A stretch of DNA of 64,000 nt from Bacteroides ilei (GCF_900128495.1 NZ_LT635801.1:1809997-1873996); one strand, 5' to 3'; positions 17,556-26,730 are shown, counted from the first letter of the stretch. Notes: generated from the letters alone by a model not told the origin. Made by a program: numbers and translations.

Positions 17556-18877
17556 TGGAGAACGAGGATAAATGGGTGAAGCGCCTTCGGGAAAGGATGG
17601 AAGACTATGCCGAACCTTGTCCGGAAGGGTTATGGGAGAAGCTGGAAAAGGATCTTCCTTCTTTTCATGTTATTCCGATGTGGCGGAGAAAATGGTTCGT
17701 TTCTGCTGCCGCAGTTGCCATGTTGTTGGCTGTATCTTCTGTAACAGTATGGTTTACGGATTCTTCTTCGGAGGCTTTGCATCAGGGGAACCAATTGGCC
17801 CGGCAGATAGAAGAGCAGGTCAGTGCTCCGACCGGTATGGAACCGAGTGCGGCAGAAACATTGTCGGATCCGGTGAAAGAGATATTGGCTGAAGGTACAC
17901 CTCTTTTTCATGGTTTGGATAATTCTCCAGTCCCGAAGGCTCCGGACAACTCTCTGGCATTAGCTGTCATGGCTGTGCCGGCTGATTCGGTTGATGGAAT
18001 CTGGGTAGAGAAAGAAGGACAGGTTCCAGACAGCAGAGGCATCCCGGAAGAAACAGAACGGAAACCGGTCGTGGATTCGAAAAGAAGAATGAAAGAAGAT
18101 CGCCGTAAGATGCAGCGGAACCGTTCGTATCTGGCAGAAGAAGGTGGGGAAAAGAGGAAAAGAAGGCATGTAGCGATAGGATTGAATGCAGGGAATACCC
18201 CCCTTACTTCCTCTACGGCTATTGACGGGTTTGCCCGTTTCGCTTCATTGACGGATAACAGTGTGAACCTGGAAGGATCGTTGCAGGATGTAATATCTCC
18301 TTATCCCAGCAATACCTTTAACAAGCAGCCTATCATGTATAAGAGTGATGCTCAGTCTACTACGCGTGTCAACCATAAAATGCCGGTAACTGTAGGTGCT
18401 TCCGTCAAGTGGGCATTGGATGACAAGTGGGCGGTAGAAACCGGATTGAACTATACACTTCTGTCGTCGGAACTGACAACAGGTGAAATTACCTACGTCA
18501 AAGAAGAACAGAAACTGCATTATATAGGTATCCCGTTGAAATTCCAGCGTTTCCTGTGGGAAAACAAACTTTTCGTATTGTATGCGTCGGTTGGCGGAAT
18601 GATTGAGAAATGTATTTCCAATACGCTGGAATCGGTCTCAGTCGACAAAGATCTGCATAAGCATAAAGAGCGGGAATCTGCCGGTGAAAAGCCTGTTCAG
18701 CTTTCGTTGGGAGCGGCAGTGGGAGCTCAGCTGAATTTGGGCCGGTATTTCGGTATCTATGTAGAGCCTGGCGCAGCCTATTATTTTGATGACGGGACGA
18801 ATCTGGAAACCATCCGTAAGGAGCATCCGTTGAATTTCAGCCTGCAGTTGGGTGTACGTGTAAATCTTAATGAGTAA
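17552..18877 (+). CDS. Putative dual membrane-spanning anti-sigma factor (Dma-like)
   Basis: A 441-residue protein with an unusual three-part build. Residues 1-45 are a charged cytosolic segment with WVKRLRERMEDYAEPCPEGL WEKLEKDL, the short sigma-binding type seen in Bacteroidetes anti-sigma proteins. Residues 49-68 form one membrane helix (FVSAAAVAMLLAVSSVTVWF). Residues 70-205 are a low-complexity periplasmic linker ending in a strongly basic stretch. From H206 to the end lies an outer-membrane beta-barrel of PorT-like type (HVAIGLNAGNTPL, VGASVKWALDDKWAVETGLN, LHYIGIPLKFQRFL, terminal FSLQLGVRVNLNE). One polypeptide would thus bridge cytosol and outer membrane. This matches the Dma family as I recall it. 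The barrel's last residues are polar (NE), not the classic terminal F. Confidence 0.8.
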   Translation: MMENEDKWVKRLRERMEDYAEPCPEGLWEKLEKDLPSFHVIPMWRRKWFVSAAAVAMLLAVSSVTVWFTDSSSEALHQGNQLARQIEEQVSAPTGMEPSAAETLSDPVKEILAEGTPLFHGLDNSPVPKAPDNSLALAVMAVPADSVDGIWVEKEGQVPDSRGIPEETERKPVVDSKRRMKEDRRKMQRNRSYLAEEGGEKRKRRHVAIGLNAGNTPLTSSTAIDGFARFASLTDNSVNLEGSLQDVISPYPSNTFNKQPIMYKSDAQSTTRVNHKMPVTVGASVKWALDDKWAVETGLNYTLLSSELTTGEITYVKEEQKLHYIGIPLKFQRFLWENKLFVLYASVGGMIEKCISNTLESVSVDKDLHKHKERESAGEKPVQLSLGAAVGAQLNLGRYFGIYVEPGAAYYFDDGTNLETIRKEHPLNFSLQLGVRVNLNE

Positions 18878-18903
18878 TTGGTCGGCAGTTCAATAAATTT
18901 TAT

Positions 18904-18911
18904 TACCTTTG
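18904..18911 (+). promoter_or_regulatory. -7 element upstream of rpe
   Basis: TACCTTTG matches TAnnTTTG, 26 bases before the rpe ATG. TTGG at 18878-18881 is a possible -33 with a slightly long 22-base spacer. This would give rpe its own start after the sigma/anti-sigma pair. Confidence 0.5.
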
Positions 18912-18937
18912 CTTGAAACAAAGACCAGTAAGGATAT

Positions 18938-19600
18938 ATGGATAATAAGTTATTGATTGCCCCATCTATGCTGTCTGCCAATTTTGCGGATCTTCGGGCT
19001 GATATAGAGAACATCAACCGCAGTGAAGCCGACTGGCTGCATCTTGATGTGATGGACGGAGTGTTCGTGCCTAATATTTCGTTCGGATTTCCTGTCATGA
19101 AATATATGGCGGAACTTTCGGAAAAGCCTCTGGATGTGCATCTGATGATAGTGCAGCCCGAAAAGTTTATTCCTGAAGTCAGGAATCTGGGAGCCATGAT
19201 GATGAATGTACATTATGAGGCGTGTGTACACCTGCATAGGGTAGTCCAGCAGATCAAGGATGCTGGTATGAAGGCAGGGGTGACCTTGAATCCGGCTACT
19301 CCGGTATCTGTCCTTACCGATATTATAGAAGATCTGGATATGGTGCTGCTGATGAGTGTCAATCCGGGTTTTGGCGGGCAGAAGTTTATTCCCCGTTCGT
19401 TAAAAAAAGTACGTGATCTGCGTAATCTGATCATAGAAAACGGTTCACATGCGTTAATAGAAGTAGACGGTGGTGTGAACTTGGAAACCGGTCGTTTGCT
19501 GGCTGAGGCGGGTGCCGATGTGCTGGTGGCCGGTAGTGCAATATTTAAGGCGCCAGATATGGCAGATATGATTCATCAGATGAAATGCTTGAAACAATGA
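18938..19600 (+). CDS. rpe: Ribulose-phosphate 3-epimerase
   Basis: Interconverts ribulose-5-phosphate and xylulose-5-phosphate in the pentose phosphate pathway. The 220-residue TIM barrel shows every family landmark: IAPSMLSANFADL, DWLHLDVMDGVFVPNISFG (metal-binding His and Asp), PLDVHLMIVQPEKFI, LMSVNPGFGGQKFIP, IEVDGGVN and VLVAGSAIF. It lies eight bases upstream of comEC and has a probable promoter of its own. Confidence 0.97.
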   Translation: MDNKLLIAPSMLSANFADLRADIENINRSEADWLHLDVMDGVFVPNISFGFPVMKYMAELSEKPLDVHLMIVQPEKFIPEVRNLGAMMMNVHYEACVHLHRVVQQIKDAGMKAGVTLNPATPVSVLTDIIEDLDMVLLMSVNPGFGGQKFIPRSLKKVRDLRNLIIENGSHALIEVDGGVNLETGRLLAEAGADVLVAGSAIFKAPDMADMIHQMKCLKQ

Positions 19601-19607
19601 CAGGAAT

Positions 19608-21572
19608 GTGAATTCCTCTTTACTATCTTACCCCATGTTCCGGTTGACCATCGCTATGGCAACCGGAATTTTTTTGTCCGACAGTTTCCTGCCGGACGGT
19701 AGAGATATATCTCTTTTACAGGGGGTATCGTCTGTGTTTTTGTTTGTTTCCTGTGTCGTTCTCTTTTGCAGGAAGTTCCACAGGCGTTGGATATTCGGTT
19801 TCATGGTTTCCTTGTCGATGGTTTGTCTTGGGGCGGTCCTGTTGCTTTTTGCGCGGCAACGTATACGTTTTTCCTGGCCGGAGGAGGAGAGGCTGTATGT
19901 AGGGTGGGTGACAGATATTCCCCGGAAAAAAGGAAAGACTATGGAAGCGGAAGTTGATATAGTATGGATGAGTCGGATTGATACTGTCGGGTGGCAGCCG
20001 GTAGACCGGAGAGTTTTGTTGCGGTGGATTCCTGATTCTTTACATTATGGATTACAGTGCGGTGACCGTTTCTGTTGCCGGGCAGTAATCGGCCGTCCGT
20101 ACAATGATTGGAATATTTCGGATTTTGACTATGGCTTATATCTGGAACGTCAGGGGATAAGTGGTACAGGTATCTCTTTTGCAGGCAATTGGAGGAGATT
20201 GTCCGGACGTTCTCCTGTATCTTTTCGGCAGACAGCCTTGTCGTGGCGTGAGGAAGTGTTGGATATTTTTCGTTCCTGGTCGTTGGATCCGGATGTATTT
20301 GCCGTGGTTTCTGCTTTGGCTGTAGGAGACAAGAGTATGTTGACGTCCGAACTTAAGGATTCATATACAGCAGCCGGGACGAGTCATGTGCTGGCTTTGT
20401 CGGGACTGCATATAGGTATTCTTACGGTCTTGGTTTCTTGGCTTTTGCGCCCGTTGAGATATATGCGGGGAGGGAAGTGGATAATCAGTCTTTGCTTGTT
20501 TTTCTTTTTGTGGGGATTCGCTTTCCTGTCGGGTTTGAGTCCTTCCGTCATCAGGGCCGTATTGATGTTTTCCATTTATGTGATAGCTCCGGTTTTTACA
20601 GAGAGCCGTTATTCGGGATTTTACGCCATATCCCTGGCAGCTTTTCTGATGCTGCTCTATAATCCTTTGTATTTGTTCGATATCAGTTTCCAGCTTTCAT
20701 TTACGGCGGTTCTTTCCATTATGCTGTTTTATCCGTGGATAGAAAGAATATGGAAGGTGAAAGGTAGGATTTTCCGTTACGTATGGCAGACGGTTTCACT
20801 GTCGTTGGCTGCCCAGTTGGGAACTTTGCCTTTAATCTTGTATTGTTTCGGGAGTTTTCCTACTTATTTTTTGATAGCCAATGTCGTTGTCGCTCCTTTG
20901 ACCGTGTGTATTTTAGGTGGAACCTTGCTGGCTTTATGTCTTTCTCCCTTTCCTTGGGCGTGCAAGTGGGTTGTGATACCGATAAATTGGATTACTTCCT
21001 TTCTAAATGATACGATGTATTCTATCCGGCAGTGGGAGGGGGCGCAGATTTCTTCCATTTACCTGACCGCCTGGCAGTCAGCTATCCTGGCGGCTATAAT
21101 TATCGGATGGTATGTGTATCGGACAAGGCGGAAGTGCCGGACGTTATTGTTTGTGTTGTGTCTGTTTGATTTGTTGCTTTCTACAGTCGTATACGATGTT
21201 ATGCATCCAGCCGGTAACCGGATACATTTTGTCCGTTCCGGAGTTTATTTGTGTCAGAATCGGGACAGCCGGAAGCTGGAGTTCACTTCTTTTTCTCCTG
21301 TCAAGGTAGATACGTTCTATATCGTGAGATTGGATGACGGTTCATGGAGGAGGCATAGGTCGGATATTCCTTTCAATGTCCATTTTATGTATCTGGTCCG
21401 GGGATTCAGAGGAGATATCGGTGACTTGTGTTCTCTTTTCCGGCTACAAATTGTGCTTCTGGCCCCGGACTTGCCCGACTGGCAGCGTAGTAAGCTTCAG
21501 GAAGAATGTGACGCTATGGGGGTGCAATATATTGACTTGAAAGAAAAAGGTTCTTATACAGTTTTATTATAA
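19608..21572 (+). CDS. comEC: ComEC/Rec2 family competence protein
   Basis: A 654-residue inner-membrane protein of the DNA-uptake channel family. An N-terminal region with three hydrophobic helices and an OB-like soluble part (DUF4131-type, about 70-200) precedes the Competence domain, marked by SHVLALSGLHIGILTVLVSW and FFLWGFAFLSGLSPSVIRAV, with about ten helices. The metallo-beta-lactamase domain of classical ComEC is absent: the C-terminal 100 residues are soluble and lack an HxHxDH motif, as is common in Bacteroides. The open frame begins at GTG 19608; an ATG at 19635 (MFRLTIAMATG) is an equally reasonable start, since Bacteroides genes rarely show a Shine-Dalgarno. Confidence 0.9.
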   Translation: MNSSLLSYPMFRLTIAMATGIFLSDSFLPDGRDISLLQGVSSVFLFVSCVVLFCRKFHRRWIFGFMVSLSMVCLGAVLLLFARQRIRFSWPEEERLYVGWVTDIPRKKGKTMEAEVDIVWMSRIDTVGWQPVDRRVLLRWIPDSLHYGLQCGDRFCCRAVIGRPYNDWNISDFDYGLYLERQGISGTGISFAGNWRRLSGRSPVSFRQTALSWREEVLDIFRSWSLDPDVFAVVSALAVGDKSMLTSELKDSYTAAGTSHVLALSGLHIGILTVLVSWLLRPLRYMRGGKWIISLCLFFFLWGFAFLSGLSPSVIRAVLMFSIYVIAPVFTESRYSGFYAISLAAFLMLLYNPLYLFDISFQLSFTAVLSIMLFYPWIERIWKVKGRIFRYVWQTVSLSLAAQLGTLPLILYCFGSFPTYFLIANVVVAPLTVCILGGTLLALCLSPFPWACKWVVIPINWITSFLNDTMYSIRQWEGAQISSIYLTAWQSAILAAIIIGWYVYRTRRKCRTLLFVLCLFDLLLSTVVYDVMHPAGNRIHFVRSGVYLCQNRDSRKLEFTSFSPVKVDTFYIVRLDDGSWRRHRSDIPFNVHFMYLVRGFRGDIGDLCSLFRLQIVLLAPDLPDWQRSKLQEECDAMGVQYIDLKEKGSYTVLL

Positions 21573-21587
21573 TTAAGATTTTATTTG

Positions 21588-21595
21588 TACTTTTG
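21588..21595 (+). promoter_or_regulatory. -7 element upstream of nrnA
   Basis: TACTTTTG matches TAnnTTTG, 24 bases before the start codon. No clear -33 TTTG. Confidence 0.45.
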
Positions 21596-21619
21596 CTCCT
21601 TATTAGAAATTAAGTATAT

Positions 21620-22657
21620 ATGTTGTCGAAAATTATCCTTCAAGCGAATATTGATAAAGTAGCCAAATATTTCGAAAAGGCTGAAAATCTGGTGATAGTA
21701 ACACATGTTTCTCCAGACGGTGACGCGTTGGGTTCGTCATTGGGACTGGCTCACTTCCTGGAAACACAGGAAAAGAACGTGCATGTCATTGTTCCGAATG
21801 CGTTTCCTGATTTCCTGCGCTGGATGCCGGGAGCCAAGGATATTATCCGTTATGATAAATACGCCGAATTTGCAGACAAGCTTATAAGCGAGGCAGAGGT
21901 GATTTGTTGTCTGGATTTCAATGCATTGTCGCGTATAGACGCTCTTGCAAAGCCGGTAGCCGAATCCCAGGCCCGCAAGGTCATGATTGACCATCATCTG
22001 AATCCGGAACCGTTCTGTAGGGTTACTATATCTCATCCCGAGATCTCTTCCACTTCCGAACTGGTTTTCCGTCTGATCTGTAGGATGGGTAATTTCGAGG
22101 ATATAACCCGTGAAGGTGCCGAATGTATTTATACCGGTATGATGACTGATACGGGTGGATTTACCTATAATTCGAATAACCGTGAAATTTATTTCATCAT
22201 CAGTGAGTTACTTTCCAAGGGGATAGACAAGGACGATATCTACCGCAAGGTATTCAATACTTATTCCGAAGGCAGGTTACGCCTGATGGGGTATGTATTG
22301 TATGAAAAGATGCAGGTATTCCCGCAGTTCCGTTCCGCTCTCATCTGCCTGGGAAAGGACGAACAGAAAAAATTCCAGTATGTAAAGGGAGATACCGAAG
22401 GGTTCGTGAACATGCCGTTGCAGATGAAGGGAATCTGTTTCTCTGTATTCCTGCGTGAAGATACGGAAAAGAACATGATCAAGGTCTCCTTACGCTCGGT
22501 GGGAGCTTTTCCGTGCAACAAGGTTGCTTCCGAATACTTCAACGGTGGAGGACACCTGAATGCTTCAGGGGGTGAATTTTATGGATCAATGGAAGACGCT
22601 GTAGGACTTTTCAAGCAGGCTTTGGTGAAGTATGAAGATCTCTTGTTGAAAAATTAG
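21620..22657 (+). CDS. nrnA: DHH family phosphoesterase, NrnA-like nanoRNase/pAp phosphatase
   Basis: A 345-residue two-domain phosphoesterase that degrades very short RNAs and/or 3'-phosphoadenosine 5'-phosphate, and in relatives linear dinucleotides from cyclic messengers. The DHH domain has VTHVSPDGDALGSSLGL (metal ligands), CCLDFNALSRID and the eponymous DHHLNPEPF; MMTDTGGFTYNSNN carries further ligands. The DHHA1 domain ends with EYFNGGGHLNASGGEFYG. All catalytic motifs are intact. A probable promoter element precedes it. Confidence 0.92.
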   Translation: MLSKIILQANIDKVAKYFEKAENLVIVTHVSPDGDALGSSLGLAHFLETQEKNVHVIVPNAFPDFLRWMPGAKDIIRYDKYAEFADKLISEAEVICCLDFNALSRIDALAKPVAESQARKVMIDHHLNPEPFCRVTISHPEISSTSELVFRLICRMGNFEDITREGAECIYTGMMTDTGGFTYNSNNREIYFIISELLSKGIDKDDIYRKVFNTYSEGRLRLMGYVLYEKMQVFPQFRSALICLGKDEQKKFQYVKGDTEGFVNMPLQMKGICFSVFLREDTEKNMIKVSLRSVGAFPCNKVASEYFNGGGHLNASGGEFYGSMEDAVGLFKQALVKYEDLLLKN

Positions 22658-22709
22658 TTATTAATTTTATAATAGCATGAATTTTTAATGATGGATAAAA
22701 CCATTTTAT

Positions 22710-22717
22710 TACTTTTG
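22710..22717 (+). promoter_or_regulatory. -7 element upstream of the DUF4827 lipoprotein gene
   Basis: TACTTTTG matches TAnnTTTG, 21 bases before the ATG. No clear -33 box. Confidence 0.45.
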
Positions 22718-22738
22718 TTGTCATAAAATTGAATTGAA

Positions 22739-23413
22739 ATGAAAAAGATAAATCTGCTGTTTATAGCTTTTGTAGGGATAGTCTGCTTTCTGCAAAGTTG
22801 TGATAATTCCAAGACTTATGCCGAATTGAAGGAAGAGGAGGCCGATGCAATCAATGCTTGGATTGCCAAGAACGATTACAAGATTATCAGTGAGAAGGAT
22901 TTTTATGCTCAAGATACCGTTACCAACGAAAATGAATATGTACTTCTTGAAGAAAGCGGTGTCTATATGAACATCATGTCATTGGGACCTGACGGAAAGG
23001 AAGGACAACATCTTTCCGACGGTTATTATGATGTCCTTTCACATGTAGTGGAAATTGCGCTTCAGGACCGTTCGGAATTATCGATGGAAGCAGGAGATAC
23101 ACTGGTTGTCAACATGCATATAGGTAATCCGCAGTATGAGATATTTCCGGAGGAATATAAACTGACTATTTCGGACAATACGTATTCTGCCTCGTTCTTG
23201 ACGGCACGTGATTATGGTATGTATTATACTTATCAATCTACAGTAGTTCCTTCCGGTTGGCTGATTCCGCTCAAGTTTTTGCGGCCGGGACGTACCCAGT
23301 CTTCTTCTAAGGTTGCACGTGTCCGTCTGATTGTTCCTCACAGCGAGGGTACAGCTAATGCGTCGAGATATGTATATCCATGTTATTATGAGTTGACATA
23401 CAATTTAAAATAA
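22739..23413 (+). CDS. DUF4827 family lipoprotein
   Basis: A 224-residue envelope lipoprotein: signal MKKINLLFIAFVGIVCFLQSC with lipobox LQSC, then an acidic start (DNSKTYAELKEEEADAINAW). The rest is a beta-rich soluble domain reminiscent of FKBP-like folds (EYVLLEESGVYMNIMSLG, SMEAGDTLVVNMHIG, VPSGWLIPLKFLRPG). I recognise the Bacteroides family DUF4827; no enzymatic function is established. It precedes glmM by 10 bases and is probably co-transcribed with it, the kind of coupling seen for cell-wall or envelope-maintenance genes. Confidence 0.82.
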   Translation: MKKINLLFIAFVGIVCFLQSCDNSKTYAELKEEEADAINAWIAKNDYKIISEKDFYAQDTVTNENEYVLLEESGVYMNIMSLGPDGKEGQHLSDGYYDVLSHVVEIALQDRSELSMEAGDTLVVNMHIGNPQYEIFPEEYKLTISDNTYSASFLTARDYGMYYTYQSTVVPSGWLIPLKFLRPGRTQSSSKVARVRLIVPHSEGTANASRYVYPCYYELTYNLK

Positions 23414-23423
23414 TCGGATTGAT

Positions 23424-24812
23424 ATGACTTTGATAAAATCTATATCCGGTATCCGGGGAACTATAGGAGGTAAGGCCGGTGACGGATTGAATCCGTTGGA
23501 TATTGTGAAGTTTACCTCGGCTTATGCTACTTTGATACGTAAGACGAGTGTGGTTAAAAGTAATAAGATTGTAGTAGGTCGTGATGCCCGTATTTCGGGT
23601 GAGATGGTAAAGAATGTAGTGTGTGGAACCTTGATGGGAATGGGGTTCGATGTGGTGAATATCGGACTTGCGTCTACTCCTACTACCGAGCTTGCCGTTA
23701 CAATGGAAGGAGCTTGTGGTGGAATCATCCTGACTGCCAGTCATAATCCGCGGCAATGGAATGCATTGAAGCTTTTGAACGAGCATGGTGAGTTTCTGAA
23801 TGCTTCGGAAGGTAATGAAGTCTTGCGTATCGCCGAAGCCGAGGCCTTTGAATATGCGGATGTAGACCACATTGGCAAATATACGGAAGACAATACTTAT
23901 AACCAGAAGCATATCGACAGTGTATTGGCTCTGAAACTGGTTGATGTGGAAGCCATCCGCAAGGCTGATTTCCATGTGGCGTTGGATACCGTCAATTCTG
24001 TAGGCGGCATCATTCTACCTGAACTATTGAAACAATTGGGGGTCCGTCATGTAGAGACGCTGTATGCTGAGCCTACAGGTGACTTCCAGCATAACCCCGA
24101 ACCTCTTGAAAAGAATCTGGGTGATATTATGGATCTGATGAAGGCCGGAAAGAATGACGTGGCTTTTGTTGTCGATCCGGATGTGGACCGTCTGGCTATT
24201 ATCTGTGAGGATGGTACCATGTATGGTGAGGAGTATACATTGGTGACAGTAGCCGATTATGTATTGAAGCATACTCCAGGAAATACCGTATCTAATCTGA
24301 GTTCAACCCGTGCCTTACGTGATGTAACCCGTAAATACGGCATGGAGTATAATGCGGCAGCCGTGGGTGAAGTGAATGTGGTTACCCGTATGAAGGAGAC
24401 GCACGCCGTTATCGGAGGTGAAGGAAACGGAGGAGTCATCTATCCCGAATCACATTATGGTCGGGATGCCTTGGTGGGAATTGCCTTGTTTCTGAGTCAT
24501 CTGGCTCATGAAGGAATGAAGGTCTCTGAGCTCCGCGCTACCTATCCTAATTATTTCATTGCTAAAAACCGTATAGATCTTACTCCGGAGACCGACGTAG
24601 ATGCTATTTTAGCCAAGGTGAAGGCTCTTTATAAAGATGAGGAGATCAATGATATTGATGGGGTGAAGATTGATTTCCCGGACAAGTGGGTTCATTTGCG
24701 TAAAAGTAATACCGAGCCGATTATCCGTGTCTATTCGGAAGCTTCAACTATGGCCGAAGCCGATGAGTTGGGCAAGCAGGTAATGGATATTGTATATAGT
24801 CTGGCAAAATAA
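23424..24812 (+). CDS. glmM: Phosphoglucosamine mutase
   Basis: Interconverts glucosamine-6-phosphate and glucosamine-1-phosphate on the route to UDP-GlcNAc, feeding peptidoglycan and the lipid A genes at 56-59 kb. At 462 residues it has the four alpha-D-phosphohexomutase domains: SGIRGTIG at the N-terminus; phosphoserine loop LTASHNPRQWNALK (S106); metal loop VDPDVDRLA; sugar loop GGEGNGGVIYPE; phosphate loop RKSNTEPIIRVYSEA. The RQWNALK variant is the form found in Bacteroidetes and archaeal-like mutases, so phosphomannomutase activity cannot be excluded. A terminator follows. Confidence 0.92.
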   Translation: MTLIKSISGIRGTIGGKAGDGLNPLDIVKFTSAYATLIRKTSVVKSNKIVVGRDARISGEMVKNVVCGTLMGMGFDVVNIGLASTPTTELAVTMEGACGGIILTASHNPRQWNALKLLNEHGEFLNASEGNEVLRIAEAEAFEYADVDHIGKYTEDNTYNQKHIDSVLALKLVDVEAIRKADFHVALDTVNSVGGIILPELLKQLGVRHVETLYAEPTGDFQHNPEPLEKNLGDIMDLMKAGKNDVAFVVDPDVDRLAIICEDGTMYGEEYTLVTVADYVLKHTPGNTVSNLSSTRALRDVTRKYGMEYNAAAVGEVNVVTRMKETHAVIGGEGNGGVIYPESHYGRDALVGIALFLSHLAHEGMKVSELRATYPNYFIAKNRIDLTPETDVDAILAKVKALYKDEEINDIDGVKIDFPDKWVHLRKSNTEPIIRVYSEASTMAEADELGKQVMDIVYSLAK

Positions 24813-24841
24813 AGAATCCAGATTTCCTACATAAGTTAAAG

Positions 24842-24877
24842 AAAACCGGAAGCTCCTGTAACGGATTTTCCGGTTTT
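24842..24877. terminator. Bidirectional terminator after glmM
   Basis: AAAACCGGAA (24842-24851) pairs with TTCCGGTTTT (24868-24877), with further T on the plus strand and a T-rich tail on the minus strand. It serves glmM and the convergent lipoprotein gene. Confidence 0.85.
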
Positions 24878-24890
24878 TTCGTCTGTCTAC

Positions 24891-25298
24891 TTACATCCTG
24901 CTTTTTAAGTGAATAGAGATCTTATGTATTTGGTTTGGATGTCCTTTGGGAGCACATGTTATATTGATGAAGCGCACTCTTTTCTCGATTTTGGAAGAAT
25001 AGAGCTCGAATACCAGGGTGGTTTCTTTTTTACCTTTCGGTATTTGGGGGGCCGGAGTCTTTAATTTGACGATGGATTTGTTGGGGGACTCTATGACAAG
25101 AGGAATATCTTCACCGGCTTTGGTACCGGTTACAATCTTGAGTGAAAATTCTTCGGTCGTTTTACTTTTGTCGTAGACCCATTCGGCAGTACCTTTTTCA
25201 AATCCTATGTATCCTGCTGGAACGTTATCATTATTGCACCCGGTCAATGCCAGTGCGAAAAAGAAGGGGAGTACCCCTATCGGCCTTCTGTTCATCAT
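24891..25298 (-). CDS. Small lipoprotein of unknown function
   Basis: A 135-residue lipoprotein with signal MNRRPIGVLPFFFALALTGC (lipobox LTGC). The mature part is beta-rich with a recurring strand pattern (EFSLKIVTGTKAGEDIPLVI, KKETTLVFELYSSKIEKRVR), compatible with one immunoglobulin-like sandwich. I recognise no named family. It is convergent with glmM and lies 105 bases downstream of hemW on the same strand; no terminator is seen between them, so read-through from hemW is possible. Confidence 0.7.
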   Translation of the reverse strand: MMNRRPIGVLPFFFALALTGCNNDNVPAGYIGFEKGTAEWVYDKSKTTEEFSLKIVTGTKAGEDIPLVIESPNKSIVKLKTPAPQIPKGKKETTLVFELYSSKIEKRVRFINITCAPKGHPNQIHKISIHLKSRM

Positions 25299-25403
25299 AT
25301 TCGGTGTTTTTAATGGTTATCTATCATGAAAACAGAAAACGGGCCTTTTCCCCCTATCTTTATTTGGTAAAATAGCCTGAAAGAAGATTTATAAACGTTA
25401 AAT

Positions 25404-26537
25404 TCAGTCGTCTACCCAGAGCATGTCACTCATAATGCCGTCTGAAACGAAGATTCCCTTTTCGGTCAGTTTCAATATGTTTCCCTTTATTTCCAATGTA
25501 CCTTGTTTCAGATGAGGCTGTGCCATTTCCATGCAATAGTCGTAAAGCCTGTTTCCGAATTCTTTCTGCAGTTGGTCCAGCGGAAGTCCCCAGCAGGTAC
25601 GTACAGATGTGATGATGAAATCGTTGTATCGGGTGTACAGATCCAGGTATTCGATATCGAAAGTTGTTTTTCCGGCTTCGGTGGAAGCGATATATCGATC
25701 GAGTGAAGCAATGTTCCATTGACGGGATTGTCCGTCGTAAGAATGTGCCGAAGGACCGCATCCCAGGTATTTCTTGCCGGTCCAGTAGCTTGAATTGTGT
25801 CGTGAATGTCTGCCGGGAAGACAGAAGTTGGATATTTCATAGTGGCTGTATCCCGCTTTTTTCAGCCGGTGTATAAGCATGCTGAAAAGTTCTACGCTCA
25901 AGTCCTCGTCTGCTTCTTCCACCCGGTGCTCTTCCCTGAGCCTCCATAAGACAGTACCTTCTTCATAAATGAGGTGGTAGGCAGAAATATGCTCCGGTTG
26001 CATCCCGACGGCTTGTTTCAGGTCGTATTCCCATGTGGAGATACTTTCTCCCGGAAGTCCGTACATCAGGTCTATGCTGATATTTCCAAAACCGGCCTCC
26101 CTACAGTTATAAAATGCTTCTTTAGCCTGTATGGCCGTGTGGCGGCGTTGCAGAAGCTTAAGTATCTCTTCATTGAAAGTCTGTATCCCCATACTTAGGC
26201 GGTTAAAGGGCAATGTACGCAGCATGCTGATGTATGGAGGGATGAGATCATCCGGATTGGCTTCCAGGGTGATTTCAGGATTGGGAATGATCGGGTAGTT
26301 TTTATAAATCGTATCAAAAATGCGGTTGAAATCGGATTCTTCCAGTTGTGAAGGGGTTCCTCCACCGAAATAGATGGTTTCTATCGGTTCGTTTTGGAGA
26401 TATTCTTTTCGTATTTCCAGCTCTTTGCATAGGGCGGTGACATAGGCCGACTTCTTTTCACTTTGTGTGGTCGAAAAGAAATCGCAATAGATGCAACGTC
26501 GTTTACAGAATGGGATGTGTAGATAAATTCCTGCCAT
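25404..26537 (-). CDS. hemW: HemW-like radical SAM protein
   Basis: A 377-residue radical SAM enzyme of the HemW (formerly HemN-like) group. The cluster motif is CKRRCIYCDF (C11, C15, C18). Other landmarks are IYFGGGTPSQLEESDF, EITLEANPDDL, RLSMGIQTFNEEILKLLQR and SIDLMYGLPGES, followed by a HemN C-terminal domain (HYEISNFCLPGRHSRHNSSY). HemW proteins act as haem chaperones rather than coproporphyrinogen dehydrogenases, so the older oxidase name is likely wrong. Haem handling matters in Bacteroides, which are mostly haem auxotrophs. Confidence 0.9.
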   Translation of the reverse strand: MAGIYLHIPFCKRRCIYCDFFSTTQSEKKSAYVTALCKELEIRKEYLQNEPIETIYFGGGTPSQLEESDFNRIFDTIYKNYPIIPNPEITLEANPDDLIPPYISMLRTLPFNRLSMGIQTFNEEILKLLQRRHTAIQAKEAFYNCREAGFGNISIDLMYGLPGESISTWEYDLKQAVGMQPEHISAYHLIYEEGTVLWRLREEHRVEEADEDLSVELFSMLIHRLKKAGYSHYEISNFCLPGRHSRHNSSYWTGKKYLGCGPSAHSYDGQSRQWNIASLDRYIASTEAGKTTFDIEYLDLYTRYNDFIITSVRTCWGLPLDQLQKEFGNRLYDYCMEMAQPHLKQGTLEIKGNILKLTEKGIFVSDGIMSDMLWVDD

Positions 26538-26686
26538 TTTCCAGTTTTATGGGTCAAATGTACAATTTTCGGACCGGATTTTGGGTTAACAGACCTTCTT
26601 TTTGTATTTCCTTGAAATCATTTCATTTTGTTCATGATTATGTGTCTCTTCGGCAGACCGGTCAGACTGGAAGGATAAAGGAAATG

Positions 26687-26730
26687 AAGCCCCGCCGTTG
26701 ATTCTTGGAAAGTTATCAGTGGCGGGGCTT
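26687..26730 (-). terminator. Terminator-like hairpin after the GH115 gene
   Basis: A 10-bp perfect stem AAGCCCCGCC/GGCGGGGCTT with a 24-base loop. On the minus strand the tail is TCATTTCCTTT, only moderately T-rich. It lies 14 bases past the GH115 stop. Confidence 0.7.
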
